From Blasia pusilla (Eukaryota; Marchantiophyta; Marchantiopsida; Blasiales): a stretch of DNA of 64,000 nt. The translations under genes were made by a program, and so were the position numbers. Of the stretch, positions 1-11,164 are shown piece after piece (within the stretch, counting starts at the first letter, position 1; every line of letters begins with the position of its first letter). The notes under the pieces were generated by a model, which did not search any database, was not told where the DNA came from, and worked only from the letters and a program-made list of their open reading frames with translations. The stretch is taken from the NCBI GenBank assembly GCA_050084515.1, contig CM114271.1:53382001-53446000 (forward strand), read 5' to 3'.

Positions 1-211
1 TCCTTATTTTCCTTTTCCAAAACAACAAAGGGGAGATGTTGATTTTCTTATATAAAATGAAAAATAAAATAGGAAACATGAACAAGGAAATGAAGTGAGG
101 GAAGCTAATTTGCTTAAGATCAATAAGAAAAGCGAAGATTTTTAAAAAAATTAAGAGTGAAAAATTTAAACTATTTCTTTATTAAAATGAATAGACAAGA
201 ATAAAATATCA

Positions 212-402
212 CTAGTATAGTGTCCGTGCAATGCACATGAAATAAAAAAGTGTTTGTTACTGTATAGGAAGGGATCAATGATGCTACACACAAATTCAAA
301 TTTTTTTCTTGTTGTCCCTGGCATGTGAAACATTTTCTTGTTGCCCTACTGCCATGTGTCAAATAGAAAGGTGTTTGCAAATCAAGAAGGCACTCTCCCA
401 TA
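212..402 (-). mobile_element. Short Helitron-like element, copy 1 (degenerate)
   Basis: Read on the minus strand, the element ends in CTAG followed by T (genomic 211-216). Just inside that end is the short hairpin GTGCAATGCAC that plant Helitrons carry about 10 nt from their 3' terminus. The other end has CACTCTCCCATAAT, which matches the 5' end of better preserved copies at 15.0 and 31.5 kb. No coding capacity is left, so it is a non-autonomous relic. Its 5' end abuts the 3' end of copy 2, giving a tandem pair. Confidence 0.6.
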
Positions 403-410
403 ATCTATAC

Positions 411-628
411 CAGTAAAGTGTCCGTGCAATGCACGAGAAATAAAAAAGTGTTTGAAGAGTTAGTGTATAGCGCGTAAAGGGAAGAAATTAATGATGTTGC
501 ACATAAATTCAAATTTATTTTTTGTTGCTTGTAACATGTGAAACATTTTCTGGGTGTCCGGTTACCATGTGCCAAGTAGAGAGGTGTTTGCAAATCAAGA
601 ATGCACTCTCCCATAATAATATATATTG
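411..628 (-). mobile_element. Short Helitron-like element, copy 2 (tandem with copy 1)
   Basis: This second copy of the same family starts about 8 bp after copy 1 and has the same orientation. It shares the subterminal hairpin (CCGTGCAATGCACG), an internal AAAAAAGTGTTTGAAGAGTTA block and the CACTCTCCCATAATAATATA terminus. The terminal CTAG has decayed to CAGT. No protein is encoded. Confidence 0.55.
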
Positions 629-629
629 T

Positions 630-2135
630 TGAAAGAGGACGGGGTTTGGTGTCAACACCCTAAACGCGTACAAAACTATTTAACCCAAAAGACTAACAAG
701 TGCTAATAGTAGGAGTGCTAAAGGTACATGCGCGAGGGCATTACACTAGTAATATAGACATAAATATGAAGATATTAAAAAGGTATGTACTAAAAAATGT
801 ACGAAATATAGGGATGAAAGATGGCGCCTAAATTTTCCAGTCCAATCCGTTTAATTTCGAAAACATATATGAGATTTCCAAAAGGTCACCAATTTATTCA
901 GCCATTTTCGTAAAGAAACGGCATTCGCGCGCGACACTTTCCCGAAGAAAAAGAGAGATGCACTTCGATAAAAACGAGTGATGGAAAACCCATCGGAAGT
1001 ACAAAAGAGGGGGACTCAAAGAGTCAAAACGTGAAGGCCACAACAAGACCAGAAAAGGAAGAAGGGGGCATTCCCCCCCTAACGACGAAACTCACCAACA
1101 GCAGAGACAGAGACAATATCAGCAACAACAAGAGAGCTATGACTACTACTAAGTGGACCTCTAGCGCCGGCGTCTCCCACAGCCTGAGCCCGCCGCGAAA
1201 GCCCATTAGCCTGGGCACGTTTGCAACGCTATGGAGACCAGCGCCTACAATAGAGAATCGCAGAGCTAAGGATAACCCATTTCTCGAGTGGAGATGATGG
1301 GCGCAATCCGTGAGGAACAGTCGAACCTCTCCCCCATAGCCCCTACATCTCTATGGCGAGGGGATGAAGATGTGTCCTCGTGAAGTCGATTGTAGATATG
1401 TGTCTTCTTCGCCGCCGCCGCGCTCCTTGTAGCATTCGCCCTTGGGCCACCACTTGGGCTCGACCGCCTCCCGCGTGAGGATCTGTGACTACCACGTCCG
1501 CCACCACCACCTCACCTATCGTCGTGTCATGTAGAGATCAAGACGAATAAGGGAATCCCGCGTGGAGTAGTGCTCTCTCTCTGCACATGGAAGCCACTCT
1601 CCCGAGCAATATCGAACATGATATCCCGTCTTGCATCGTGAGTGGCTATCCTCTCACCCCAATCGACAGCGTGCCAAATGCACACCAAGTGGATCTAGGC
1701 TCGCGACACTCATGATGTGTCGAACCAACCACCGATGGTTGGGGGAGGCCCAAGCGGAACCGCATCGCTGTGGTATAGGTAAGTGGTGCGATACGGAAAG
1801 CCTAGAGAAGGGGGGCGCGCCCCTACCCATGAGCTTGCCCCCTTTCCGGAGCAAGAGCGAATACGGACCCTAACCTCCATGGGGATATTCCCGTCAGGCA
1901 TAGTGCCTCTAAAAACTGCCTCAAAGTGGGCTTCCATCAAGGAAGATTGGAGCCCAGACTGACTGGAGGTAACTAAGGAGGAGAAAGTGGGGAGAACGGC
2001 TCTGGCCTCAACTCGAAGGGAATCTCTACAAACTGTGAGTGAAGACTGAAGTGGGAAAGAACCATCCTCAACCTAGGAGACGTAGTATAGAAGGAACGGT
2101 CTATCTCTAACCAAAAATCTGGAGCAAAGGAGGGG
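630..2135. other. Spacer without recognisable gene
   Basis: The first part is AT-rich. From about 1.0 kb it becomes mixed-composition, with short overlapping open frames on both strands. None shows a known domain or a convincing exon pattern. It may hold the upstream or downstream end of a neighbouring unit, but nothing can be assigned. Confidence 0.4.
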
Positions 2136-2188
2136 AACTCCCTAAAAATTAACTGCCTTTCCCGAAGGCAGCTAATTTTTAGGGAGTT
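2136..2188. repeat. Inverted repeat / strong hairpin
   Basis: Two 24-bp arms (2136-2159 and 2165-2188) pair with one mismatch around the 5-nt loop TCCCG. The arms contain CTCCCTAAAAATTA and its complement. The hairpin lies about 100 bp beyond the 3' end of the minus-strand tRNA gene. It may be a foldback remnant; a role in tRNA termination is unlikely because Pol III uses T runs. Confidence 0.7.
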
Positions 2189-2288
2189 TAGCTGCTCCCG
2201 GCGCGCTCCTAGCGGAGGACTGCTCGGGCTAGTTGGAAACCAGAAGTGCATGGACGGGCGAAGACAAAAATGATAAGTGACGAGTTTT

Positions 2289-2360
2289 GGGGCATTGCGA
2301 GAATCGAACTCGCGGCCTCTTGCACCCAAAGCAAGAATCATACCACTAGACCAAATGCCC
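2289..2360 (-). tRNA. tRNA-Pro (anticodon TGG)
   Basis: The minus strand folds into a 72-nt cloverleaf without an intron. The acceptor stem is GGGCATT paired with AATGCCC, and the D arm begins GGTCTAGTGGTAT. The anticodon loop is TTTGGGT with anticodon TGG in a TCTTGC/GCAAGA stem. The T arm is GCGAG-TTCGATT-CTCGC, and the discriminator base is C. CCA is not encoded, as expected for a nuclear gene. The match to plant cytosolic tRNA-Pro(UGG) is close. It has internal A and B boxes, so it is presumably transcribed by Pol III. No cluster of other tRNAs is visible nearby. Confidence 0.95.
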
Positions 2361-3659
2361 TTGTTGCTAGGGAAGGTAAAAATATTCTACTAATACCTGT
2401 TAGAGAATATATCCGACTCTGTCGTTCCTCATCTGCCACAAGCTTCTCGTCTCCTCGTCCTGTGACAGTGAGAGTTCCAACCAAATGCTCTTCGATTCCA
2501 CCTCTTCCGCTGGTATCATGACCGCATTGTCCCCCTCCTCCTAGAGCAATTCGGTTTTCCCCGCCCCCACGGACCCATCGCCATTCTCCTCCCTCCCTAC
2601 TTCTAAATCGCACACTCTATTCTGCCAATCTGAGTCTCTGCTCGGCCAAATTGGAACTGCGGACACACGAGAGGGAGAGAGCACAGGGGCATATTTCAGG
2701 GGCTGGAGTGCGGATATCTCTCCGTGCGCGAGTCGAAGTGAGCGGAAGTAGCGATGAGGGATGTGGTCATTGAGTGGAGGCGATACGTTTATATTCCTTT
2801 CATTCTTCTCGCAATGCAGGATGGCCGTTTCAATGGAAAGGAGGCCGATAGGGACTGAATCCCGAGCTCCTGATGTGGTCGGTGTTCTAGGTAGAGTGTC
2901 TTTTACTGCAGTTTGTCAGTATGGGTGTGCTATCGGACACAGTGATCGCAAAAATGGATGTGGTAATAGAGGGAACACAGACGGATTTGCTTTGTGAGTA
3001 AACGAATAGCCCAGAACAAGGGTTTTGCTTCAGGGTTGCAGCCTAACTGGGCTATGGAGGCTCGATTGTGAAGACTGGAAGCACTGCAACTGTCACAGTC
3101 GAAGATTCAGCGATTGGGAACTCGCCCATTCCTTCCGAGGAGGTTGAACCTGCAGCGCAAGTGTTCGACTATTAATGAGCATTGGATGGAAATCATGAAT
3201 CTTCATTCGACTATTAATGACGAGCTCTGGATGGAAACCATCCATCTGTAGATTGGAATTGTGCTTGGTGATATTATTACCAAATGCTTTTTGGAGCTTT
3301 TGTTGGGAAGATAGAAACGATAGAAATCACCTCGTTTCAAATTGAGCCGTGGGAGTGAGCATACAACTCTTTCCTGGCGAGTAGAAGCTTTGGATCATCG
3401 AGAACGACCTTGCTAAGGAAGGCATCTGGATGGTCAACGAATTGGAATGGTCCCAGCAGACAAGTTTTGGTAGACTACTGTTGAGATCTCAAGAGCAGAG
3501 CCACAGGAGGCAAATTTTCTAGAACAGGGAAAGGATTTTAGAAGGATCAGTCGTCCAGTGACAAGGTTTGGCTTTCCTAGCTTGGCTGATGCCAAGCTTT
3601 GGGCCTTAAGGTGAACAGTGGAGACAGAGAAGGTGATCTTCAGGCTCATCTCTGCAAAA
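2361..3659. other. Spacer and probable promoter/leader of the EXO5 gene
   Basis: No recognisable protein lies between the tRNA and the EXO5 start. Short open frames overlap on both strands without domain signals. The last several hundred bases probably include the EXO5 promoter and 5' leader. In-frame sequence continues upstream of the ATG at 3660 to about 3618 but has no further ATG. Confidence 0.4.
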
Positions 3660-6600
3660 ATGTTTCAGCATGGTATAGGCAGTAATTTACCGGACATTCC
3701 GTTTGAGATAGTAGATGATGAAGAGCTGGCAGCCATTGAAACGGCCATCCTGCAGGCTCAATCTCTTGCTACTACACCCTCTGGCTCGTCCCAAAGGCAG
3801 GTATCCATGAACTCTATCTTTCCACACGTCTCTCATGATCTTGGCGGAGCGAATTCGAGCTCAACCCCAACAACACCGCGAGGTAAAAAAGTGGTCTATC
3901 CTTCAGCTTCTGTGTGCCCTGGGGGCTATGAAGCATCCCCAAACAGTGGCACAGCAGACTCTACTTCATCGTCGGATTTGCATTCATCTCATGCACTGGT
4001 CGTGGAAAAGACCGCAATTTCAGATGCAATTGAATTCTGGTTCACTCTGGAAAGTGATTCCAACATGAGCGCATTTTTGCTGGCAGCCAATCAAAATGAC
4101 AATCTGCTCTTGGCCCCCAAGAACGAACTCAGAACATCATTGGAAGGTGGAGAAGAGGTCGACATGGAGGATTTGGGGAGCACCAAAGAAGCTGAACTGG
4201 TCGACCTACTTCAAAGACATAAATCCAGACGCGGTCTTTCAGTGACAGACTTCACTGCGTCGGTACGTTTCTCGGATCATGTGTTCATCTACACTATTAT
4301 ACGAGGATGGGTTCTTGATTTTTCAGATACTGAAATTTTGATACCAGTTTAAATTGTAGATCAGGTAGCCAAACTTGGAATTTAAAAAAAACAGAGACTT
4401 GAGAAATGCTTGAAGGTCGGTGAAAAGCACGGGCACTCATTGTCAGTCTGCATTAAACTAAACTCATTAATCCCTTCATCACCAGCATATATTGTTGTCG
4501 AATGCACATGTCTGCTTGATATCATTCCGCATTGGTGCATTCTGAATTGCATGCACTAGTAATACAGGCCACGACGATGCAATTCAATCATCGTCATTTC
4601 TAGTGTATATCTTGCTAATCTGTTATCACTTGACGACCTCAAGAGTGTGATCATGCGGTCTACATGTACTAGTAGGGTCCCTGTCCTTCCATACCCATCT
4701 TATTATTGTTGAAATAGAGAAACATGGAACCTTTCAACAAGTGGTATTCAGGAATGACTTGACAGTTTGTGTCTGTCATCTGGTTATTAATAATTAGAAT
4801 CATATTATTTTCTGCAGGTGTTAATGGATACCATCGGATATGCCCTCTTATTGTAATATAAAAAAGACCCATACATAAATGAGTCCCTGGTTTGCAGTCA
4901 GTTTTATCCCAAATTGTTCACACTAATGGATATTATTAGAGTGTACTGGAAGTGAATCCTAGTTTGCAGCTAGTTTTAGTTCCTCGGGGAGAGGGAGATT
5001 CAATGAAGAAGTGAGGTTTCTCTGGTCATTGTGAAATTGATCAGATTCGCAAATTTTACTCCATTCTCCTGCACGAAAACTCTCCAATCTCCTTCCAACC
5101 CCTACTGTCTCCTCCTGTGGGCTGCTCATGGAAACTGAGAAAACCTCGTGTTTGGATGTAAACCCCAGTTCAGTTCCCAACTTTGTTTCCTTTGTGTATT
5201 CCTCATCACCTCTCTCCAATTGGTTATCCAGTTTGACTCATCCACACATAATTCTATCATGCAAATTGAGCTGATTCGCAAATTTTACTCTCCGATTTCG
5301 TGCACTTCTTCCAATGCCTATTGTCTTCGCTTGTCGGCTTGTCCACCAAAGCCCTCCTGCTCATGGAAACTGGGAAGACCCCGTGTTTTGATGTTAAACC
5401 CAGTTCTGTCCCCATTTTTGTTTCCTTTGTGTATTTCTCATCCCCACTTTCCAATTTGGTTTCCAGTTGGGCTCGTCCACACATAATTCTATTATGCAAC
5501 AAGGGAACCATCAGTTTGCTCAAATCAGCAGACAGGGGGCCAGAGGGAGAATTTGGATGCACTGTATGTCTGGTGAGGGATTACAAATATGCTTGCTGAG
5601 ATAGATTGATAAACATGTGAGATACTCGTATGGAACATTCAGCTAAGTTTGCATTGCCTACCCTAGGATTCTTCAGGAGTGGTGTGAAAAGCAAGTACAA
5701 TTTTCCATGACGCTCGGAAAGCCAGAACAGACTCCTGAAATGAAAGCTGGAAGTGCACGCCATCTCGATCTCGAAGTGGAGGTAAGTCTGCTATCTATTC
5801 CAACTTCTTGGGTGTTTTACTCATGGGAGACACAAGCTAACACTCGGTGGAAAATCATCCTTAAGAGACGACTAGTAGTCACTGTGAGGAAAGGTTCAAG
5901 GAACGTTTCTAGAAGCTGTTGAGAGTGGAAGCTATACCTCAAGCTATGACTATGGACTCCCCATTCCTTTTCCCTGTTGATGAATCAATTATTACGTGCT
6001 CAACAGGTAGTGACACGGGTGGAGATTGAGATCGAAACTAAGGAAGATGCTTGGGCAACACGACTCCTAAACTTCATAAGTGGAGCCCGACAGCTACTCA
6101 GTGAAGGACTCACACGGGAGCTCCCTGTGTAAGTGAATCACAAGTCTCAAACCTTTAAGGGAATGGTGAACATATTCAGCACACTTTACATGTGTTAGAT
6201 TCACCATTGAAAACTGGATGTAGAATCTAGAAATCCAGGATTAGTGAGTCGGTAGAGTTTGCATTTGAGGCTCATGTCCCAGGGACTCAATGGTAAAGAG
6301 CAGAAGCTTACTAACCCTGATAAGCCGAGTCTGAATTCTACATGGCAGGCTGGGCATTGTGGCAGGCACCTGGGTTGTGGGATTCATTGATGAAATCCGT
6401 CTGGTTGACATTGAAGGACAGGAACATCCCTTGATTGTTGACACAAAAACTCGTAGGAGCCGCTACCCACCATCAGAACCTCAGAAAAGAAATGCTAGGT
6501 ACTCGGAGGTCATTTTCTTCAACTATACCATTCCTCACCCTTCTTTTGTGTCTGCATCACTAATCATGCTTTTAACCTCAGCTACAAATGGGCACAGGAT

Positions 6601-7716
6601 GACTGACTGTAGTTGAGATTCTTATTGCAGGCTTCAGTTGATGTGCTATAAATTACTGTGGGATTCTATGGTCCAGACTGGCCTCCCATCTGAGTCTTTC
6701 TTCAAACACTTTGGATTGCGTCCTCAACAAAAATTTTGTCAAGATGTGAACTTACATGCCTCCAGCTTCTGGCTAGATTCTGATGTAAGTTCTCTGTAAA
6801 ACGTTCTAGCATTCCATGAGGTGACGCCTACATGGGTAGGTGACAACATCCCCTTTCAATATCTCGTATCGACTTTATGAAGATAGATCTGCTCATGTAC
6901 ACGATCAGAAATTTTGACGACATTACCCCTTTCAACTGTATACATAGTAGTTTTTTTTGGAATGGACTCAAATCAAAGTCTTTCTTATGGGGTTGTGCTC
7001 AATGTGGCCAGTAGTTGTTTCTCAAGTATAAGATCCCCATTATAGATCAATGCCCCACAGGACTCGAAGCTGTTGAGTGAAGTTGGCAGTAATGGCAATG
7101 GGATCAGATACTTTCAACTTACTTATTTTCGTGAGACGTTTGAACGTGTCTTCCTTGTCTCAAGTCTCTACTTATGCTGAATTAGATGGATCGGATGTCC
7201 CTCCAGGTAAAGTGTTTGGAGGATTTGTTGCCAAGGATTACTGCAGAGCTTCTCATATATCCTGTTTCTCTTGATCATCTTCTACTGAGGTAGATCATTC
7301 TTCCAGACTCCTATCTACGAAGACTTATCTCTCCATGTTAAATGGTGGGCTTTCCACAAGCATTTTTGTATTGTTACAACTCAGAAGGCTGCATAGATTG
7401 ACCTTCACTGTTTATGCAATTGTAACTCCGGCGAATTTAAGATGACTATTTCTGATCTGATGTGCTCAACAGATATGAGTGGCAAACTGATCACTCGCTG
7501 CTTGGCCAAGACGAGTTCCCTTTCGAGCAGGAGTGGTTGATGGACAGATGGCAATGGCATATGGACTTTTGGAGAGGTCGTAGGGATGCCAATTTCGTCT
7601 CTGGTGATGAGGCCTGGAAGTGCAGATATTGCTCCTTTGCAAGTGTATGCTTGCCTACGCAGAATTCTCCTGAAGGGAATGGACAAAGCTCAAACCTTCC
7701 CATGCCCCATCACTAG
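3660..7716 (+). CDS. EXO5: Exonuclease V (EXO5/DEM1 family), multi-exon
   Basis: EXO5 is a PD-(D/E)XK single-strand DNA exonuclease that carries a 4Fe-4S cluster and acts in nuclear or organellar DNA repair. Exons read by eye are 3660-4262, 5677-5781, 6007-6128, 6349-6498, 6631-6784, one starting at 7061, one ending at 7289, and 7473-7716; the 7061-7206 junction is unresolved. Exon 1 has the N-terminal motif LPDIPFEIVDDEELAAIE and ends LSVTDFTAS. Exon 2 opens with EWCEKQ, the first Fe-S cysteine. Exon 4 has the nuclease core GFIDEIRL and VDTKTR. The last exon has RYEWQTDHSLLG and the three remaining cluster cysteines in WKCRYCSFASVC. The product is about 500 residues, normal for plant EXO5. 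The start is the first ATG in frame; an upstream GTG-initiated extension is not credible in a eukaryote. Confidence 0.9.
5033..5497. repeat. Tandem duplication in EXO5 intron 1
   Basis: Two diverged copies of about 230 bp lie head to tail (about 5033-5262 and 5263-5497). Both contain GATTCGCAAATTTTACTC near the start, TTTGTTTCCTTTGTGTATT in the middle and CCACACATAATTCTAT.ATGC at the end. Both can be read on the minus strand as similar short peptides, but they sit wholly within the 1.4-kb first intron and carry no domain. Confidence 0.8.
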
Positions 7717-9300
7717 TTCACATTTGTATCAATACCTCCCAAGAATCGAGTTCATCGACTGTCACCCACCTATGTCAACACGACAACACTCTTCCAGCTA
7801 ACGCAAGCTTTGGCTTCGAAATCGAACCCATCTCTCTTTCTATCTTTCGTAGCCTCGAGTTGCCTGTGTAGACCTATGCATGGCCCGACAGAGTGATCTA
7901 GGTGGGTGTAGGCTTCTTTGGGTAGTCACTTTCCCTACGACTAGATTGTAGATTGACAAAATCTGCAAAGAGATATCCCATCCCATCTGATTGGAAGTGA
8001 GGACGACTTTGACCTTCACTTCTTGTCGGTATCCCCAAACCGCTAGGATGCTTCGAGCCAAAAATATAAAATCGAAACAAGCCTAGGACTGTGCCTCGTC
8101 TCGTAGCCAGTAAGGGCCACTTTCGTCTTCACCTCTTGTCACTATGCTAATAGCTCTTGGATGCAGCCACAAATGTGCGTGCACTGAATTGAATAGATCA
8201 CAGATATTGGAATTTGAGGTAAGTACAGCATTCATAAAGTCGTGCCTGTCGTAGCGTTGACCCCATAGACCTCGATGGAAGAGACGTTGAGGGACTGAAT
8301 GATACTTCTGCCCCTGACGATTTGGACTACGGATGAGCCCTGGCGCTTAGAACAGAGTTCAGAATCAGGCAAATTCACCAGACAAACAACCACTGCAACA
8401 AGCACGGGTGCCCTACTCAGCCACTTAACCTAGATTTGACTTCCAAACAACCTTCGCCTCAATGTAATAGACAGCTAGGGAGAAAGAGAGAACGGAAGGA
8501 ATGCGAACCACTGACTGGTTTCAGAGATTTTCAGGGGACCCAGAAAACAGTGAAAACCCCAAGAAAAGTGGATGTATAATTACGATTGACTGCAGCGCTT
8601 TTCTTCAGAGCATAGATTCGCATGGTCTCCCGCAGAAGGGATGCTTGAGCCCAGAGACATTCGATAGATTTGTCCATAGTTCTTTATAGATTTGATAGGT
8701 TAAGGAGCTTTTCACCGCAGAGATGATAGTCATAGAGAAGAGAAGAGAAGAGAAGAGAAGAGGAGAGTAAGGATATGTAGGTGCGTTTCATCGAGATACC
8801 CCTTCGAAGCTTTGTAATGGAGTCCACTGCTCTTTTATAAGATTGACCTCCTTACAGTTATACCCAAGCGAAGCGATGTAGCAAGGAATCTTCTTTCTTG
8901 TGTTCACAATTGATTCGCGGAAAGCTGTTTTCGTAAAACTTCGCCGCAGTCACTCACCTTTCTGATTGTGCTCTGGGATACATACCATTGATCATGAGTC
9001 GCTCACTTGCTGTCGAGTAGTGCAGTTGGCATCTACAACATTTCTCTCATCACCCGTCGTGTGCTTAGCACGGTCCTCGTCGGATTTGTAGCTGCCAAGA
9101 GAAATCCGAAGCACAACGTTCATTTTCAAGCATCGCCATCATCCTTAATTTAAGTGAACACGCTTACTTGTTTTCAACATTCCGGTGCCAAGCACGCAGG
9201 CACAGATGTGGCATTACCATAAATGGTGGTAATAGTCTTCAATCATAGACCCATTGCGAAAGTGAAATAGGTTCTGAAACCACAGGCAACCGCAGGGAAT
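7717..9300. other. EXO5 3' flank and spacer
   Basis: The EXO5 3' untranslated region presumably lies in the first few hundred bases. No further gene is recognisable. A (GAGAA)n microsatellite of about 35 bp is present near 8732-8768. Confidence 0.4.
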
Positions 9301-9334
9301 CAAGTTCTGGATGTGATGAATTTCCCATTCCTGG

Positions 9335-10100
9335 CCATGGAAATCAGTTCACCTCGAGTTGCCAGTGCAGTGCCTGCAGCTCAGATGCTTTAGTAACGGG
9401 TGGCTCGTATGTCCGCAGAAACAATTTCCATGGACTGCGGATCGCCTGCACGCGGCCATCCGACTTGGGCCAAATCGAGTCGCGAGTCCAATCTTAGCCA
9501 ATTCGAGAGCGTGCATTCATAACATTGTTTCCATCACCTGTATCTACGATGTGCAGCGAATCCAAGTAGAAGGAATGTGAATCCCTTCCACCAGTTCATC
9601 AACGTTCAGTCGCCTATCAGTGCGTGCAACTCAGTTGTGTCTTGACAGTGGCTACGATTCATTTCAGATCTTTTCTTACTCAGTGCAGCTGAGTTGTTTT
9701 CATCTACGGAATCAAACTCCAAGGAATGTGGATCCCAACTAACTGCAAGTTCTTGCAAGTTAGCTTTTCTGAAGCCGCGGGTCCATCTAGTCAGACGTTT
9801 CCATAGACTCCGCATCTCAGAGGCTTTCACCTGCGCGGTGTCTGGGATGTTCCACCACTGAATTTGGGGTTATTGTGGATCCCTACTCCACTAGGCCATG
9901 GAACTAAGGTCACCTCGAGCTGCCAGTCCGGTCCGGTCCGTGCAGCTCAGATGTTCTCACCACCAGTTTCTGAAGTTCTCTTGCCCCCAACCAATTTCCA
10001 GGGACTGTGAATTCCTACTCCACTTGGCTTTGGAGATTAGGTCCACTCGGGCTGCCAGTTCGTGCGTCTCAGCTGCTTGCATCACCTCTGGGATGTCTGT
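9335..10100. repeat. Degenerate repeat family, three or more units
   Basis: Related blocks begin near 9337, 9895 and 10027. Each has the order (CCATGG or TTTGGA), a TCACCTCGAGCTGCCAG-like core, and then GTGCAGCTCAGATG. Spacing is irregular (about 130-560 bp) and similarity is moderate. They look like decayed tandem or dispersed repeats rather than exons; no reading frame is maintained. Confidence 0.5.
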
Positions 10101-10129
10101 AGCATAAAATTCCAGGAAATGCGGACGAA

Positions 10130-10463
10130 CTCCCTACTCCATGGTCGTTCGGAGAGTTACGTCAGGCACTACTTAATGAGTCAGTCTCTGTCTGGTGGTG
10201 TCGGTGGTGTGCAAGAAAAGAAGCACCATCTTCGAGAACGCAAAACGCGATTTCAACACACGACGATTTCTCTGTCCAACCGTCCAAGAGAAGGGTGAGG
10301 TCCTATGGTTGCAAGGCTACGACCGGCACCACTTGATGAGTACTCTGTCTCCGTCTCTCTCTCTCCAACTAGGGTCACAAGAGGATGATTGGCACTGCTT
10401 TATGAGCACAGTGTCTTTCAGGTGCTGGTGCGCAAGAATAGAAACACCGGCAGTCAGCCTGTC

Positions 10464-10501
<38 letters not shown>

Positions 10502-10760
10502 GGAGAAGAAACTAATTCATCCACACACACTCTCTCTCCCCCTCCTTCCTCTTTCTCTCTGAACAAGAAAACAATTCATACGTCCTCTTCATAATTCATA
10601 ATTTCTCTCCCTCTCTCTCCCCCTCTCTCTCTCTGAACGCAAGGCTACGACAGGCACTACTTAATGAATACTCTCTCTCTCTCTCTCTCTCCCCATCTTT
10701 TGGTGGTGGATCTCTCTCTCTCTCTCCCCATCTTTTGGTGGTGGAGCGCAAGGACAGAAG
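10130..10760 (+). repeat. LINE-tail-like repeats with (CT)n tracts
   Basis: The motif GGCACTACTTAATGAGTACT, or close variants, occurs near 10165, 10330, 10395 and 10652. It is usually followed by CT repeats, the longest near 10468-10499 and 10670-10690. The same motif forms the 3' end of the LINE copies in the MO25 intron (near 27725 and 28710, minus strand). These may therefore be short 3' fragments of that LINE family, with the CT tract as the tail. No coding sequence accompanies them. Confidence 0.4.
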
Positions 10761-11164
10761 CAGCATTGTGGGCGGCGGCAGCTACGCTTTGAAAGCGTCA
10801 CATGGGTCCGCCGTGGGAGACGGGATCGGACGGGACGGGCACTGGGAAGTGGGATCACGCCTCGCCTCGGGATGATGTGAGCTTTCTTTCTGCGTGCCCA
10901 TAACGGCTCATCCAAAAGCCCCCAAAGACTTCAAGGCCTCTCCTGAGGCCATCCTCTTCAACCACCACCTCCACAGGCACACAGCTCCTCCCAGTGGGGG
11001 TCTTGAGACTCCCAAGTCTTCAAGACCGCTCAAAACACTCCGCTGAAGCCTGTGTGTGTTTGTGGGGTTGCGGGTGGGGGGAGAGATCAATTGCACCGAC
11101 CAAGACTGGGTCTTCCACCCGGCACAGCTGGGGTTGAGTTGGGTTTGAGGACACTCTGTCCTAC

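Noticed and set aside
10468-10700. CT-rich tracts as a possible promoter or polypyrimidine regulatory site
   Set aside because: No gene follows in either direction, and the tracts are associated with repeat motifs.
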